From NCBI RefSeq assembly GCF_018130785.1, contig NZ_JAFCJT010000022.1, forward strand, positions 1-64,000: a stretch of 64,000 bases of DNA. Direction: 5' to 3'. Under the pieces are notes generated by a model. That model did no database searches and was not told where the DNA came from. It was given only the letters and a program-made list of their open reading frames with translations. Made by a program: the position numbers and the translations under genes. Source of the DNA: Bradyrhizobium liaoningense (GTDB taxonomy: Bacteria; Pseudomonadota; Alphaproteobacteria; Rhizobiales; Xanthobacteraceae). Below are positions 24,561 through 32,742 of the stretch, in pieces (position 1 is the first letter of the stretch; each line of letters begins with the position of its first letter).

Positions 24561-25880
24561 CTACCCCGCCGTCACGTCCACCAGCTCGCCGCCCTCCAGC
24601 ACCTTGGCCGCCTTGGCGCGGTCGAGGTCGCCTTCCCAGGCAGCCACCACCACCGTCGCCACGCAATTGCCGACGAGGTTGCCGACCGCGCGGGCCATGC
24701 CGATAAACCAGTCGACCGACAACACCAGCACGAGGCCGATGGCAGGAATGCTCGGCACCGCGTTGAGCGTCGCGGCCAGGATCACGATCGCCGAACCCGG
24801 CACGCCGTGCGCGCCCTTCGACGTGATCAGCGAGACGCCGAGCACCAGCAGGAGGTCGCCGAAGGACAGCGGCGTGTTGGTCGCCTGCGCGATGAAGACG
24901 ACGGCAAGCGTCAGGTAGATCGAGAAAGCGTCGAGGTTGAAGGAATAGCCGGTCGGGATGACGAGGCCGACCACGGAGTCCTTCACGCCCATCCGCTCCA
25001 GTTTCTTCATGATCTGCGGCAGCACGGCATCGGAGGACGCGGTCGCGAGCACGATGGTCAGCTCTTCGCGCAAGTAGGCGAGGAATTTGAGGATGTTGAT
25101 TCCGGCGAGCGCCATCACGCCGCCGAGCACGCCCAGCACGAAGATGCCGACCGAGACGTAGAACAGCATCACCAGCGAGACGAGCTGCTTCAGTGAGCCG
25201 ACGCCGTATTTGCCGACGGTATAGGCGACCGCACCGAGCACGCCAAGTGGGGCGACGCGAACGATGAGCCCCATGACCCGAAACAGCACGGTGGAAGCCG
25301 CGTCGATCATCGATGTGACAAGCGCACCCTTCTCGCCGCCGACGAGCGCAAGGCCTACACCGAACAGGACCGCGAAGAACAGCACCTGGAGCACGTCGTT
25401 GCGCGACAGCGCATCGAAGGATGTGCTGGGAATCACGTTCATCAGGAAGGCGCCGATGCCGCCGCCGGACAGCTTGTGGGCGTTGTCAGCATAGGTATTG
25501 AGCGCCTTGGCATCGAGCGTCGAGGGATCGATGTTCATGCCATGGCCGGGGCCGAAGAGGTAGGCGAGCAGCAGGCCGACGACGAGGGCCACCGTCGTCA
25601 TCACCTCGAAATAGACCAGCGCCTTGACGCCGACCCGGCCGACCTTCTTGAGGTCGCCGGCGCCGGCGATGCCGTGCACGACGACGCAGAACACGATCGG
25701 GGCCACGATCATCGAGATTAGCTTGAGGAAGGCGTCGCTGAGGATCTTGAGGCCGACGGCAAAGTCGGGGACAGCCATGCCGAGGATGATGCCGAGGATC
25801 AGCGCGGCGAGGACCTGGACGAATAGCGAGGTATAGAGCGGCTTGGACTCAGCGACTGGCGCCGCAGCAATGGTTGACAT
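24561..25880 (-). CDS. dctA: C4-dicarboxylate:H+/Na+ symporter DctA
   Basis: This 439-residue inner membrane symporter takes up succinate, malate and fumarate, the main carbon source of rhizobial bacteroids. The family motifs are TASSDAVLPQIMKKLE (serine-rich re-entrant loop), LVIPTGYSFNLDAFSIYLTLA and TSKGAHGVPGSAI. Length is standard. It has a textbook -24/-12 promoter at 25924-25939 and an inverted repeat 60-75 bases further upstream, as expected for control by the DctB/DctD two-component system; those genes are not in the window. Confidence 0.93.
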   Translation of the reverse strand: MSTIAAAPVAESKPLYTSLFVQVLAALILGIILGMAVPDFAVGLKILSDAFLKLISMIVAPIVFCVVVHGIAGAGDLKKVGRVGVKALVYFEVMTTVALVVGLLLAYLFGPGHGMNIDPSTLDAKALNTYADNAHKLSGGGIGAFLMNVIPSTSFDALSRNDVLQVLFFAVLFGVGLALVGGEKGALVTSMIDAASTVLFRVMGLIVRVAPLGVLGAVAYTVGKYGVGSLKQLVSLVMLFYVSVGIFVLGVLGGVMALAGINILKFLAYLREELTIVLATASSDAVLPQIMKKLERMGVKDSVVGLVIPTGYSFNLDAFSIYLTLAVVFIAQATNTPLSFGDLLLVLGVSLITSKGAHGVPGSAIVILAATLNAVPSIPAIGLVLVLSVDWFIGMARAVGNLVGNCVATVVVAAWEGDLDRAKAAKVLEGGELVDVTAG

Positions 25881-25923
25881 GGGTGGGCTCCCCCGATTTG
25901 ACGCGTCTTGGCCGTCGAAGGGG

Positions 25924-25939
25924 AGCAACTACCGTGCCA
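25924..25939 (-). promoter_or_regulatory. dctA: Sigma-54 promoter of dctA
   Basis: On the minus strand TGGCACGGTAGTTGCT matches the TGGCAC-N5-TTGCT consensus exactly. It ends 43 bases upstream of the dctA ATG, giving a leader of about 30 bases. RpoN control of dctA is established in rhizobia. Confidence 0.88.
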
Positions 25940-25977
25940 GATTGTCGCGGTTTTGTTCCGGGTGTCATCCAGGGCGC

Positions 25978-25999
25978 CGCAAGATCCAGGAGTCTTGCG
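25978..25999. promoter_or_regulatory. Probable DctD upstream activator site
   Basis: CGCAAGA and TCTTGCG form perfect 7-base arms separated by 8 bases. The centre is about 75 bases upstream of the predicted dctA transcription start, a normal place for an enhancer-binding protein. Assignment to DctD is by position, not by motif match. Confidence 0.5.
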
Positions 26000-26063
26000 T
26001 GCGCTCTCCCGTTTGCAAGTCGGCATCCCAACAGCTATGTCCGCGGCTTTCGGAGAGCTTGAT

Positions 26064-26816
26064 ATGACCATCTCGAATGAGAACGATCTGATCTGCCTGA
26101 AAGAGGTCGGGCGTATCGTCGCCAATGCCCTTGAGGCGATGGGGAAGGCCCTCGAGCCCGGCATGACCACCTCTGAACTCGACCAGATCGGACGAAGGCT
26201 CCTTGAGACCGCCGGGGCGCGTTCCGCGCCGGAACTGGCCTATGCCTTTCCTGGCGCAACCTGCATCAGCGTGAACGAAGAGATCGCTCATGGCATCCCG
26301 GGTGCCCGACGGATCGAGCGTGGCGACCTCGTCAACATCGACGTCTCAGCCGAGAAGAGCGGGTTCTTTGCCGATACGGGAGCGTCGTTCGCCGTTCCGC
26401 CCGTGCCCCGTTCGATCGAACGTCTTTGCAGGGATGGTCGGCGGGCGATGTGGACGGGCCTGCGGCAGGTTGGAGCCGGCAAACCGATTGCCGGCATCGG
26501 TCAAGCCATCGGGGCTTTTGCGCGGAAAAATGGCTATACGCTCGTCAAGAACCTCGCCAGCCATGGTGTCGGCTTGTCGCTGCATGAGGAGCCGACAGAG
26601 ATCGCGACGTGGCCCGACGCTTCCGAGCGTCGCATCATAAGCGATGGCCTGGTGTTCACCGTCGAGCCGTTCCTGTCCTTTGGCGCCGAGTGGGCCGAGG
26701 ATGGCGACGACGATCCATGGACGCTCTACAGCAGCCCCGAGGCGCCGACGGTGCAGTATGAACACACCGTGATCGCAACCCGAAACGGACCTTTGGTCCT
26801 TACATTGCCCGGTTAG
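26064..26816 (+). CDS. map: Methionine aminopeptidase, type I
   Basis: This 250-residue enzyme removes the initiator methionine. All catalytic residues are present: H76 (EEIAHGIPG), D93 (NIDVSA), D104 (FADTGASF), H167 (ASHGVGLSLHEEP), E201 (FTVEPFLS) and E233 (QYEHTVI). ATG 26064 has GGAGAG eight bases upstream; ATG 26037 is less likely. It diverges from dctA and is probably an accessory copy: the region AEDGDDDPWTLYSSPEAP and the lone setting differ from the usual essential map. Function as a peptidase is secure, its special role is not. Confidence 0.88.
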   Translation: MTISNENDLICLKEVGRIVANALEAMGKALEPGMTTSELDQIGRRLLETAGARSAPELAYAFPGATCISVNEEIAHGIPGARRIERGDLVNIDVSAEKSGFFADTGASFAVPPVPRSIERLCRDGRRAMWTGLRQVGAGKPIAGIGQAIGAFARKNGYTLVKNLASHGVGLSLHEEPTEIATWPDASERRIISDGLVFTVEPFLSFGAEWAEDGDDDPWTLYSSPEAPTVQYEHTVIATRNGPLVLTLPG

Positions 26817-26896
26817 GGTCTCGCGACGCGCCTTAAGCGAAGAGCAAAGAACTATTCTTCAGTCGATCGTGCATGCGCCGCACACCGGCAGCGCGG

Positions 26897-27118
26897 TTAC
26901 GCCACGAGATCCAGCAGCCGGCACGATCCGCGCACCAGCACCTTGCGTCCGATGGGAGTCATCGCGGGTACGCCGTCATCGATGACGACGAGACCAAGCT
27001 TGACGAGGCTGTCGACGAGATAGGCCTTCGAGAGGCGATGGTTCGCTACGGGGTTGCGAAGTGTGCGCAGGGCTGCCCATTGATCCGGCGAAAGGTCGAA
27101 GTCGAAATCGTCGTTCAT
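26897..27118 (-). CDS. Hypothetical small protein, winged-helix-like
   Basis: This 73-residue protein begins with acidic MNDDFDFDLSPDQWAALRTLR, then NPVANHRLSKAYLVDSLVKLGLVVIDDGVPAMTPIGRKVLVRG. The pattern of helices followed by TPIGRKVL resembles a small winged-helix domain, but no family can be named. It is divergent from the next gene, whose longer possible start would overlap it by two bases. Confidence 0.6.
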   Translation of the reverse strand: MNDDFDFDLSPDQWAALRTLRNPVANHRLSKAYLVDSLVKLGLVVIDDGVPAMTPIGRKVLVRGSCRLLDLVA

Positions 27119-27185
27119 GTTGCCTCAAGCGATAGTCACGTTCGCGCCCCTGTTAGCGGCGCTGCATGAAGACCATGCGACGACA

Positions 27186-27653
27186 ATGAGTCGGGAATTC
27201 GGTGAGCTGTTTAGAACGTCTCTTCACAAATTGCCGCAGATCGTTGCGTCACAAGAGTTAGGATCGTTCTCGGGCGAATATCGTCCCGATCTCCGATCAC
27301 TTATTGATGATTTGTCCTTGATCGTGCGTCGCGAACTACCGCAGTGCACGGGAAGCATCACTGTCCCATTCTGCGTCGCGATATGCACAGCAATGGTGAG
27401 GCAAAGGGGTTGGGACTCTGTTACGCTGATTCTCAGGGGATTAGCTTTCACACGACAGGAGTGTGAGTGCATGAAGAGGCTTGTCGAAATTCGCAGTCAG
27501 GAATTCCTCTGCCGTGAGCGCGCCGCGCTGGATTCGCAGCGTCGGTTATTCTGGCTCGCGCAGGCCCAGGAATGGGAACAGCGCGCGCTCGACGAAATCG
27601 CGTATCACTTTCGTGAGTGCAATCGAGCCCAGGCTGAGCTGAACGCCGCCTGA
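27186..27653 (+). CDS. Hypothetical protein
   Basis: This protein of about 155 residues (MSREFGELFRTSLHKLPQIV onward) is helical, with LRSLIDDLSLIVRREL, VRQRGWDSVTLILRGLAF and a C-terminal coiled-coil-like RRLFWLAQAQEWEQRALDEIA. No family recognised. The frame is open from 27117, so a longer start is possible but would overlap the divergent neighbour. The third-position GC of the first part is lower than that of the surrounding genes, which may mean recent acquisition. Confidence 0.5.
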   Translation: MSREFGELFRTSLHKLPQIVASQELGSFSGEYRPDLRSLIDDLSLIVRRELPQCTGSITVPFCVAICTAMVRQRGWDSVTLILRGLAFTRQECECMKRLVEIRSQEFLCRERAALDSQRRLFWLAQAQEWEQRALDEIAYHFRECNRAQAELNAA

Positions 27654-27672
27654 CGCCGGAGCTGATCATTCT

Positions 27673-29052
27673 TTACTGATAAGTCGCCACGATATCGGAC
27701 ACCGCGCGCTCGAGTTGCTGCGCGGTGGCGCATTGGCGCACGACACTGCAAAAGGTCGCGTAGCGCGGCATCTCGGAATCACCGAAGCCCCAGGCGAGCC
27801 GTCCTTCGGGATTGAGCCAGACCACTCGCTTCGAGCGTTCGGAGATGCGGCGCAGGATGTCGGCGCGCGGGTCGAGATTGTTGCTGCGGGCGTCGCCGAG
27901 CACGATCACCGTGGTCTGCGGCGTCAGCGTGCTCATGAACTCCTTCTCGAAATCGACGAGCGAGGAGCCGTAGTCGGATGAGCCGAAGCCGACCTTGGAC
28001 ATGATATCGGCCATCGCCTCTTCCGGCGACTTCTTTTCCAGGATCTCGCTGACCTCGATCAGATGCGAGGAGAAGGCGAAGGAGTGGACGTCGTCGACCA
28101 CCTCGTGCAGCGAGTGGATCAGGAGCAGGAAGAAATCGGAGACCTGCGCGACCGAGCCGGAGACGTCGCAGATGGCGACGATCTTGGGCCGGTCGCGATG
28201 CTTGCGCTTCCACGCGGTGAGGAAGGGCACGCCGCCCCAGGCGGCGTTGCGGCGGAGCGTGCGGCGGACATCGAGATGGCCGCGTCGCTGGCGCTTGCGC
28301 GGCTTCGAATAGCGCTCGCGCAGGCGGCGCGCGATCTGGCGGATGAGAACGCGCATCTCGGCGACCTGGCGCCGCTCGATGCGGGCAAGCGGCGCGTTGC
28401 GCAGGATCTCGTTGCGGAGGTTTTCGGCCTCCTCGCGCGCATAGAGCGCAAGGCCTTGCGAGACGGTGTCGCGGACTGCTTCTCGCAAAGCGTCCAGCGC
28501 GCCGCGCAGACGCTCGGCCAGCGACGGATTGGTCGCGGTGAGCGCGTCGAGATCGTCGCGCAAGCGCTGAAGGCCCATGGCGTCGAGGATGCGGCTGGAA
28601 AAGATGCCGCGCTGAGTTGAATAGCGGATATCGGACAGGGAAGCCGAACCGGAAGCGCTGGCGATGGCGGCTGCGATCGCGGTGCGATCCTGCGACAGCA
28701 GCATCTGCGCCAGCGGGCCCAATCCTTCGGGAGGCTGGCCTTCGCCCGCTTCGCCGGCCGAACCGGATGAGGCGGACTGATCCGCGTCCTGCGAGGCGTC
28801 GTCGTCGTTGTCGGCCTCGGGCTGATCCTGCCGCGGCTCGGGCTGGCTGAAGAAGAGATCGAAGCAGTCGCCGAGGGCGAGCTTCTCGTCCTGCGACTTG
28901 GCGAGCGTCAGGAGCAGCGCATCGCGCAGGATGGCGCGGTCGGAAAAGCCGACTTGCTTGACCGCGCGCATCGCATCGATGCTTTCGGCGGGCGAGACAT
29001 GGACGCCGGCACCGCGCGCCGCCCGAAAGAAACGATGGAGGTTCTCGCGCAT
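27673..29052 (-). CDS. VWA domain (CoxE-like) protein
   Basis: This 459-residue protein has an N-terminal helical domain, an acidic linker rich in Asp, Glu and Gln (about 75-115), and a C-terminal von Willebrand A domain with MIDAS motif AICDVSGSVAQ and GDARSNNLDPRADIL. It is the CoxE/YehP type that works with a MoxR ATPase to insert metals or activate complexes. ATG 29052 is taken; a TTG at 29061 overlapping the MoxR stop is possible. It is co-transcribed with that ATPase. Target enzyme unknown. Confidence 0.82.
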   Translation of the reverse strand: MRENLHRFFRAARGAGVHVSPAESIDAMRAVKQVGFSDRAILRDALLLTLAKSQDEKLALGDCFDLFFSQPEPRQDQPEADNDDDASQDADQSASSGSAGEAGEGQPPEGLGPLAQMLLSQDRTAIAAAIASASGSASLSDIRYSTQRGIFSSRILDAMGLQRLRDDLDALTATNPSLAERLRGALDALREAVRDTVSQGLALYAREEAENLRNEILRNAPLARIERRQVAEMRVLIRQIARRLRERYSKPRKRQRRGHLDVRRTLRRNAAWGGVPFLTAWKRKHRDRPKIVAICDVSGSVAQVSDFFLLLIHSLHEVVDDVHSFAFSSHLIEVSEILEKKSPEEAMADIMSKVGFGSSDYGSSLVDFEKEFMSTLTPQTTVIVLGDARSNNLDPRADILRRISERSKRVVWLNPEGRLAWGFGDSEMPRYATFCSVVRQCATAQQLERAVSDIVATYQ

Positions 29053-29057
29053 CGGCG

Positions 29058-30005
29058 TCAACCGAAGACGTTGGACCGTGCCGCCTTGGCAATGAAGGTC
29101 GTAACTTGCGGCGTTGCTGCCTCGATGTCGGCCTCGTATTTCAGGAGCACATTGAGCGTGTCCTTGACGATTTCCGTATCGAGCTCCGTAGCCTGAAGTA
29201 GAACCAGAACGCGCGCCCAGTCGATGGTCTCACTGACCGAGGGCAGCTTCTTCAGGTCGAGCGAGCGGATCTCGTGGATGAAGCCGACCATCTGACGGCG
29301 CAGCGCCTGCGAGATGCCGGGGACGCGACTCTCGACGATGCGCTCCTCCAGCCGCTGCTCGGGGAAGCCGATATGCAGATGCAGGCAGCGCCGCTTCAGG
29401 GCGTCGCCGAGGTCGCGCTCGCTGTTGGAGGTGAGGATCACCGTCGGGGGCGTGATCGCCGAGACCGTGCCGAGCTCGGGGATCGTGACCTGGAAATCGG
29501 AGAGGATTTCCAGCAGCAGCGATTCGAATTCGGCATCCGACTTGTCGATCTCGTCGATCAAGAGCACGCAGCCGCCCGGTTGCTCCAGCGCCTGGAGCAG
29601 AGGACGCGGCTCGACGAACTCCTTGGAGAAGAAGACGTCGCCGAAATCGTGGAGCTGGGCGAGCGCGGCATGTAGCGTCTGCGCGCCGCCGAGGACTTCG
29701 CCGAGCTTGTCCTTGAGGATCTGGGTATAGAGAAGCTGCTTGGCGTATTTCCACTCGTACAGCGCCTTGGCCTCGTCGAGGCCCTCGTAGCATTGCAGGC
29801 GGATCATCTTCATGCCGCGCCAGGCGGCAATGGCCTTGGCAAGCTCGGTCTTGCCGACGCCCGCGGGGCCCTCGACCAGGATCGGCTTCTCGATCTGTTG
29901 CGACAAATAGACGGCCGTCGCGATCTGCCGGCTCGCGATATACCCTTGCGCGGCGAGGCCGCTCTCCACTGCCTCGATCGAGGTCGAGGCCTTCTGTTCA
30001 GCCAC
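29058..30005 (-). CDS. MoxR-family AAA+ ATPase
   Basis: This 315-residue AAA+ protein has Walker A GPAGVGKTELAK, Walker B CVLLIDEIDKSD, sensor 1 LTSNSERDLG and the arginine-containing RRCLHLHIGFPEQRLEERI. MoxR proteins act as chaperones with VWA partners, and the partner gene follows directly. The start is GTG at 30005 (VAEQKASTSIEAV); no in-frame ATG fits. In other alphaproteobacteria such pairs sit next to CO dehydrogenase genes, which are absent here. Confidence 0.87.
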   Translation of the reverse strand: MAEQKASTSIEAVESGLAAQGYIASRQIATAVYLSQQIEKPILVEGPAGVGKTELAKAIAAWRGMKMIRLQCYEGLDEAKALYEWKYAKQLLYTQILKDKLGEVLGGAQTLHAALAQLHDFGDVFFSKEFVEPRPLLQALEQPGGCVLLIDEIDKSDAEFESLLLEILSDFQVTIPELGTVSAITPPTVILTSNSERDLGDALKRRCLHLHIGFPEQRLEERIVESRVPGISQALRRQMVGFIHEIRSLDLKKLPSVSETIDWARVLVLLQATELDTEIVKDTLNVLLKYEADIEAATPQVTTFIAKAARSNVFG

Positions 30006-30151
30006 GAATGGGCGCTCCCAAAGGTCTTGCTTGAGGCTTGTTCTGCCTGCGTTCCCGGCAAAGAACAAGCCTCGTTTGGGAGGCATCAGACCCGCGCGAC
30101 CGGCGTTTTTTCCGTTTAACGCAAATACTTGAGCGGTTCGCCGTTTCGCGA

Positions 30152-30352
30152 TCAGTGCCGCAGCAGCTCTGGCTTGCGGATGGTCTGTCTGAGCTCGGCG
30201 CCGCAATCGGCGCATTCATAGACGAAGTCGATCTTGGCAAGGCTCCAATGCGGCTCGACCTCGCGAACGTACATCGGCAGGAACCCCATGCATGTCGGGC
30301 AATTCACAGGCGCGATCTCGATATCCTGATGATGCTGTACATAAGCTGGCAT
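30152..30352 (-). CDS. Small zinc-ribbon-like protein
   Basis: This 66-residue protein has two CxxC pairs, NCPTCMGFLPM and YECADCGAEL, spaced as a zinc ribbon. ATG 30352 has a strong GGAGAG ribosome site. The function is unknown. It lies between the MoxR gene and the divergent quinone reductase gene. Confidence 0.7.
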   Translation of the reverse strand: MPAYVQHHQDIEIAPVNCPTCMGFLPMYVREVEPHWSLAKIDFVYECADCGAELRQTIRKPELLRH

Positions 30353-30579
30353 CTCGGCTCTCCTTCGCTGGCGACCACCAAAACCCCGCGCAAAAGCTAC
30401 TGCCGGTTGCCCCGGACCCGTCATCAACTCTTTCGAACAGAGGCGGAACGGCGGACCTTTGTCGTTCGCTGTGACATTCTTGTTACGTCTCTGTACTGTA
30501 ACGGGCGGACCAAATACCTATTTCACAGGCCGATCCGTTATCCACGGACCTTCGCTGCAACAATAAGGGAGCAACGCCC

Positions 30580-31554
30580 ATGACGCATGCCATTCGCTTT
30601 CACAAGACCGGCGGTCCTGAAGTCCTGGTCTGGGAGGAGGTTGGCGTCGGCAAGCCCGGACCTGGCGAGGCGCGCATCCGCCATACTGCCGTCGGTCTCA
30701 ACTTCGTCGACATCTACAATCGCTCCGGCGTGTATCCCGCGCAATTGCCGAGTGGTCTTGGCAGCGAGGCGGCCGGAATCGTCGAGGAAGTCGGCGCGGG
30801 TGTCACCGATCTGAAGCCGGGCGATCGCGTCGCCTATGGCGCCTCACCGCTCGGTGCCTATTCCGAGGCGCGGCTGATCCCGGCCGACCGGCTGTTGAAG
30901 CTGCCCGACGGCGTCGACGACAAGACCGCGGCGGCTATGATGCTGAAGGGGCTCACCACCCAATATCTGATCCGGCAGACCTACCGGGTGAAGGCCGGCG
31001 ATACGATCCTGTTGCATGCGGCGGCCGGCGGCGTCGGATTGATCTTGAGCCAGTGGGCAAAACACCTCGGCGCGACGGTGATCGGCACCGTCAGCAGTGA
31101 TGAGAAAGCAAAACTCGCCAAGGCTCATGGTTGCGATCATGTCATCATCTACACGCGCGAGGATTTCGTGAAGCGCGTGGACGAGATCACGGGCGGCAAG
31201 AAGGTGCCGGTGGTCTATGATTCCGTCGGCAAGGATACGTTCCTGAAGTCGCTGGATTGTCTTGCGCCGCTCGGTGTTGCCGCGCTGTTCGGTGCGTCCT
31301 CCGGCGCTGTCGAGCCGCTCAACCTCGGCCTGCTCGCGCAGAAGGGCTCGCTCTACGTCACCCGTCCGACGCTGTTCACCTACGCTGCCAAGCGCGAGGC
31401 CCTGGTCGCGATGGCGAACGAGTTGTTCGACGTTGTGAAGTCCGGCGCAGTCAAGATCGAGGTGCACCAGACCTATCCGTTGAAGGACGCCGCCAAGGCG
31501 CATGCCGATCTCGCCGCACGCAAGACCACGGGCTCGACCGTCCTCACGGTGTGA
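30580..31554 (+). CDS. qor: NADPH:quinone oxidoreductase
   Basis: This 324-residue zinc-free medium-chain dehydrogenase matches QorA-type quinone reductases. The NADPH-binding motif is HAAAGGVGLILSQWAKHLGA, with VGLNFVDIYNRSGVYP near the N-terminus and PTLFTY late. It reduces quinones by NADPH in the cytoplasm, usually in oxidative stress protection. AGGGAGC precedes the ATG. It is a single-gene unit ended by a perfect terminator at 31569. Confidence 0.9.
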   Translation: MTHAIRFHKTGGPEVLVWEEVGVGKPGPGEARIRHTAVGLNFVDIYNRSGVYPAQLPSGLGSEAAGIVEEVGAGVTDLKPGDRVAYGASPLGAYSEARLIPADRLLKLPDGVDDKTAAAMMLKGLTTQYLIRQTYRVKAGDTILLHAAAGGVGLILSQWAKHLGATVIGTVSSDEKAKLAKAHGCDHVIIYTREDFVKRVDEITGGKKVPVVYDSVGKDTFLKSLDCLAPLGVAALFGASSGAVEPLNLGLLAQKGSLYVTRPTLFTYAAKREALVAMANELFDVVKSGAVKIEVHQTYPLKDAAKAHADLAARKTTGSTVLTV

Positions 31555-31568
31555 TCGCCGGCCGGGCA

Positions 31569-31602
31569 GTGACGCAGGCCGTTTGGGCCTGCGTCACGTT
31601 TT
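31569..31602. terminator. Bidirectional rho-independent terminator
   Basis: GTGACGCAGGCC (31569-31580) and GGCCTGCGTCAC (31586-31597) form a perfect 12-base stem with a GTTTG loop, followed by GTTTTCTC. It terminates qor and overlaps the stop codon of the convergent small gene. Confidence 0.9.
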
Positions 31603-31869
31603 CTCGTGCTTGCGCTGGTCGCGGGCGTGATCGAGGCGGATGGCCTGGAGGTCGACTTCTTCAGGCGGAACCTGGGGGAGGGCGGCCTCGGTCAGGAGCG
31701 CCTCGGTCACGTCCTCGACCGCATTCTCCGCGATTTCGTGGATGAACGAGATGTTTCGGTATTCACCCGAAGCGACGCGGGAGATGATCTCGCGCCTTGT
31801 GATTTCGGGATCGACGACCGCCTCGCGTCCGCGCCGCCCATAGTCGATCATCACGACGAAATACTGCAT
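31594..31869 (-). CDS. Hypothetical protein under S24-repressor-type operators
   Basis: This 91-residue protein starts MQYFVVMIDYGRRGREAVV and contains EITRREIISRVASGEYRNISFIHEI and DVTEALLTEAAL, a soluble alpha/beta-looking protein of unknown family. Its promoter (TTGACT-N17-AATATT) carries two copies of the operator seen around the neighbouring LexA-like repressor gene, so it is probably the repressor's target. Stop codon overlaps the bidirectional terminator. Confidence 0.7.
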   Translation of the reverse strand: MQYFVVMIDYGRRGREAVVDPEITRREIISRVASGEYRNISFIHEIAENAVEDVTEALLTEAALPQVPPEEVDLQAIRLDHARDQRKHEKT

Positions 31870-31909
31870 GAAACGATCCTGCCGCGCCCCGTAGCCGGGA
31901 CTGCGACAG

Positions 31910-31960
31910 AATATTTCCGAAAACCAGAATTAAGTCAAGAGATATTTCCGAAAATCGGAA
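31910..31960 (-). promoter_or_regulatory. Promoter with two repressor sites for the 91-residue protein gene
   Basis: On the minus strand, TTGACT (31933-31938) and AATATT (31910-31915) are 17 bases apart. A 15-base site TTCTGGTTTTCGGAA (31915-31929) fills the spacer, and a second, nearly perfect palindrome TTCCGATTTTCGGAA (31946-31960) lies just upstream of the -35 box. Both match the site in the repressor gene's own promoter. Confidence 0.7.
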
Positions 31961-31968
31961 ACCCTCGC

Positions 31969-32577
31969 CTATTTGCTCTTCTTGCGCGGGCGTGCCGACT
32001 TGGCGCGCAGCCGCTCGAGCTGGCCCTTGGGCATGGACAGGCAGATCTCGCCGACCCACTCGAGCTTGACGCCGACGATCGGCTTGGCGTTGAAGCTGGT
32101 GAGGTTGACGACGGAGGGCGACTTGCCCCGCTCGATGGTCTTCAAATAACGCTCGCCGGTCTTGAGCCGGACCACGGCCTCTTCGCCGTAGAAGCTCGAC
32201 AGCGGATGGCGCTGGTCCTTGTAGACCACGATCACGTCGCCGCTCTCGTATTTGGGCAGCATCGAATCGCCGACGATCTCGAAGGCGACGGTCTCTTCCA
32301 TGATCGGGAACGGCAGCGCGATATCACCGAGGCCTTCCGGGGGAACCTGTTCATAATCGGGCTCGATCACCGCGCCGGCCCCGACGCGGCCCATGATCGG
32401 CGCGAGATTGAGCTCGAGATATTCCATGATCGGAATGATTTCGGACGCCTTCACCAGGCGCTCGCCGCCCAGGATCTCGGACACCGCGCCGGGCCGCACG
32501 CCCATGGCCGCCGCCAGGCCGCCCTTGCTCTTGCCCGTCTTCTCCAGGCCCCGCTCGATCATAGCAACGTCCAACAT
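31969..32577 (-). CDS. XRE/S24 (LexA-CI-like) transcriptional repressor
   Basis: This 202-residue protein joins an N-terminal helix-turn-helix (about 1-55, TGKSKGGLAAAMGVRPGAVSEIL) to an S24 peptidase-like domain. S105 in VGDSMLPKY and K146 in RYLKTIER are the expected catalytic dyad, and A67-G68 in RVGAGAVIEP is a possible self-cleavage site, as in LexA and phage CI. It is therefore likely inactivated in a damage response. The basic tail RAKSARPRKKSK is unusual. It is flanked by operator-like sites at its own promoter and both neighbours. Whether it is an old prophage repressor or a resident regulator cannot be told. Confidence 0.85.
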   Translation of the reverse strand: MLDVAMIERGLEKTGKSKGGLAAAMGVRPGAVSEILGGERLVKASEIIPIMEYLELNLAPIMGRVGAGAVIEPDYEQVPPEGLGDIALPFPIMEETVAFEIVGDSMLPKYESGDVIVVYKDQRHPLSSFYGEEAVVRLKTGERYLKTIERGKSPSVVNLTSFNAKPIVGVKLEWVGEICLSMPKGQLERLRAKSARPRKKSK

Positions 32578-32610
32578 GGTGATTCCCTCGATTGCCCATC
32601 GTCCCGCCTC

Positions 32611-32690
32611 TTGTAATCCGAAATTCGGAATTGATGCAATTATGAATATCAGAATTGTCGCTTGACTCTTGCTTCGGAATACCGGAATGT
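32611..32690. promoter_or_regulatory. Divergent repressor/GcrA promoters with spacer operators
   Basis: For the repressor (minus strand) TTGCAT (32634-32639) and TTACAA (32611-32616) are 17 bases apart, with site TTCCGAATTTCGGAT (32616-32630) in the spacer. For the GcrA-like gene (plus strand) TTGACT (32662-32667) and GAATGT (32685-32690) are 17 apart, with TTCGGAATACCGGAA (32673-32687) in the spacer. A weaker site TTATGAATATCAGAA lies between them at 32640-32654. Confidence 0.7.
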
Positions 32691-32742
32691 GAGCTTCGCC
32701 TCGCGATCGAGCGATCGGGGAGGCGCATCACAGGACAGCAGC

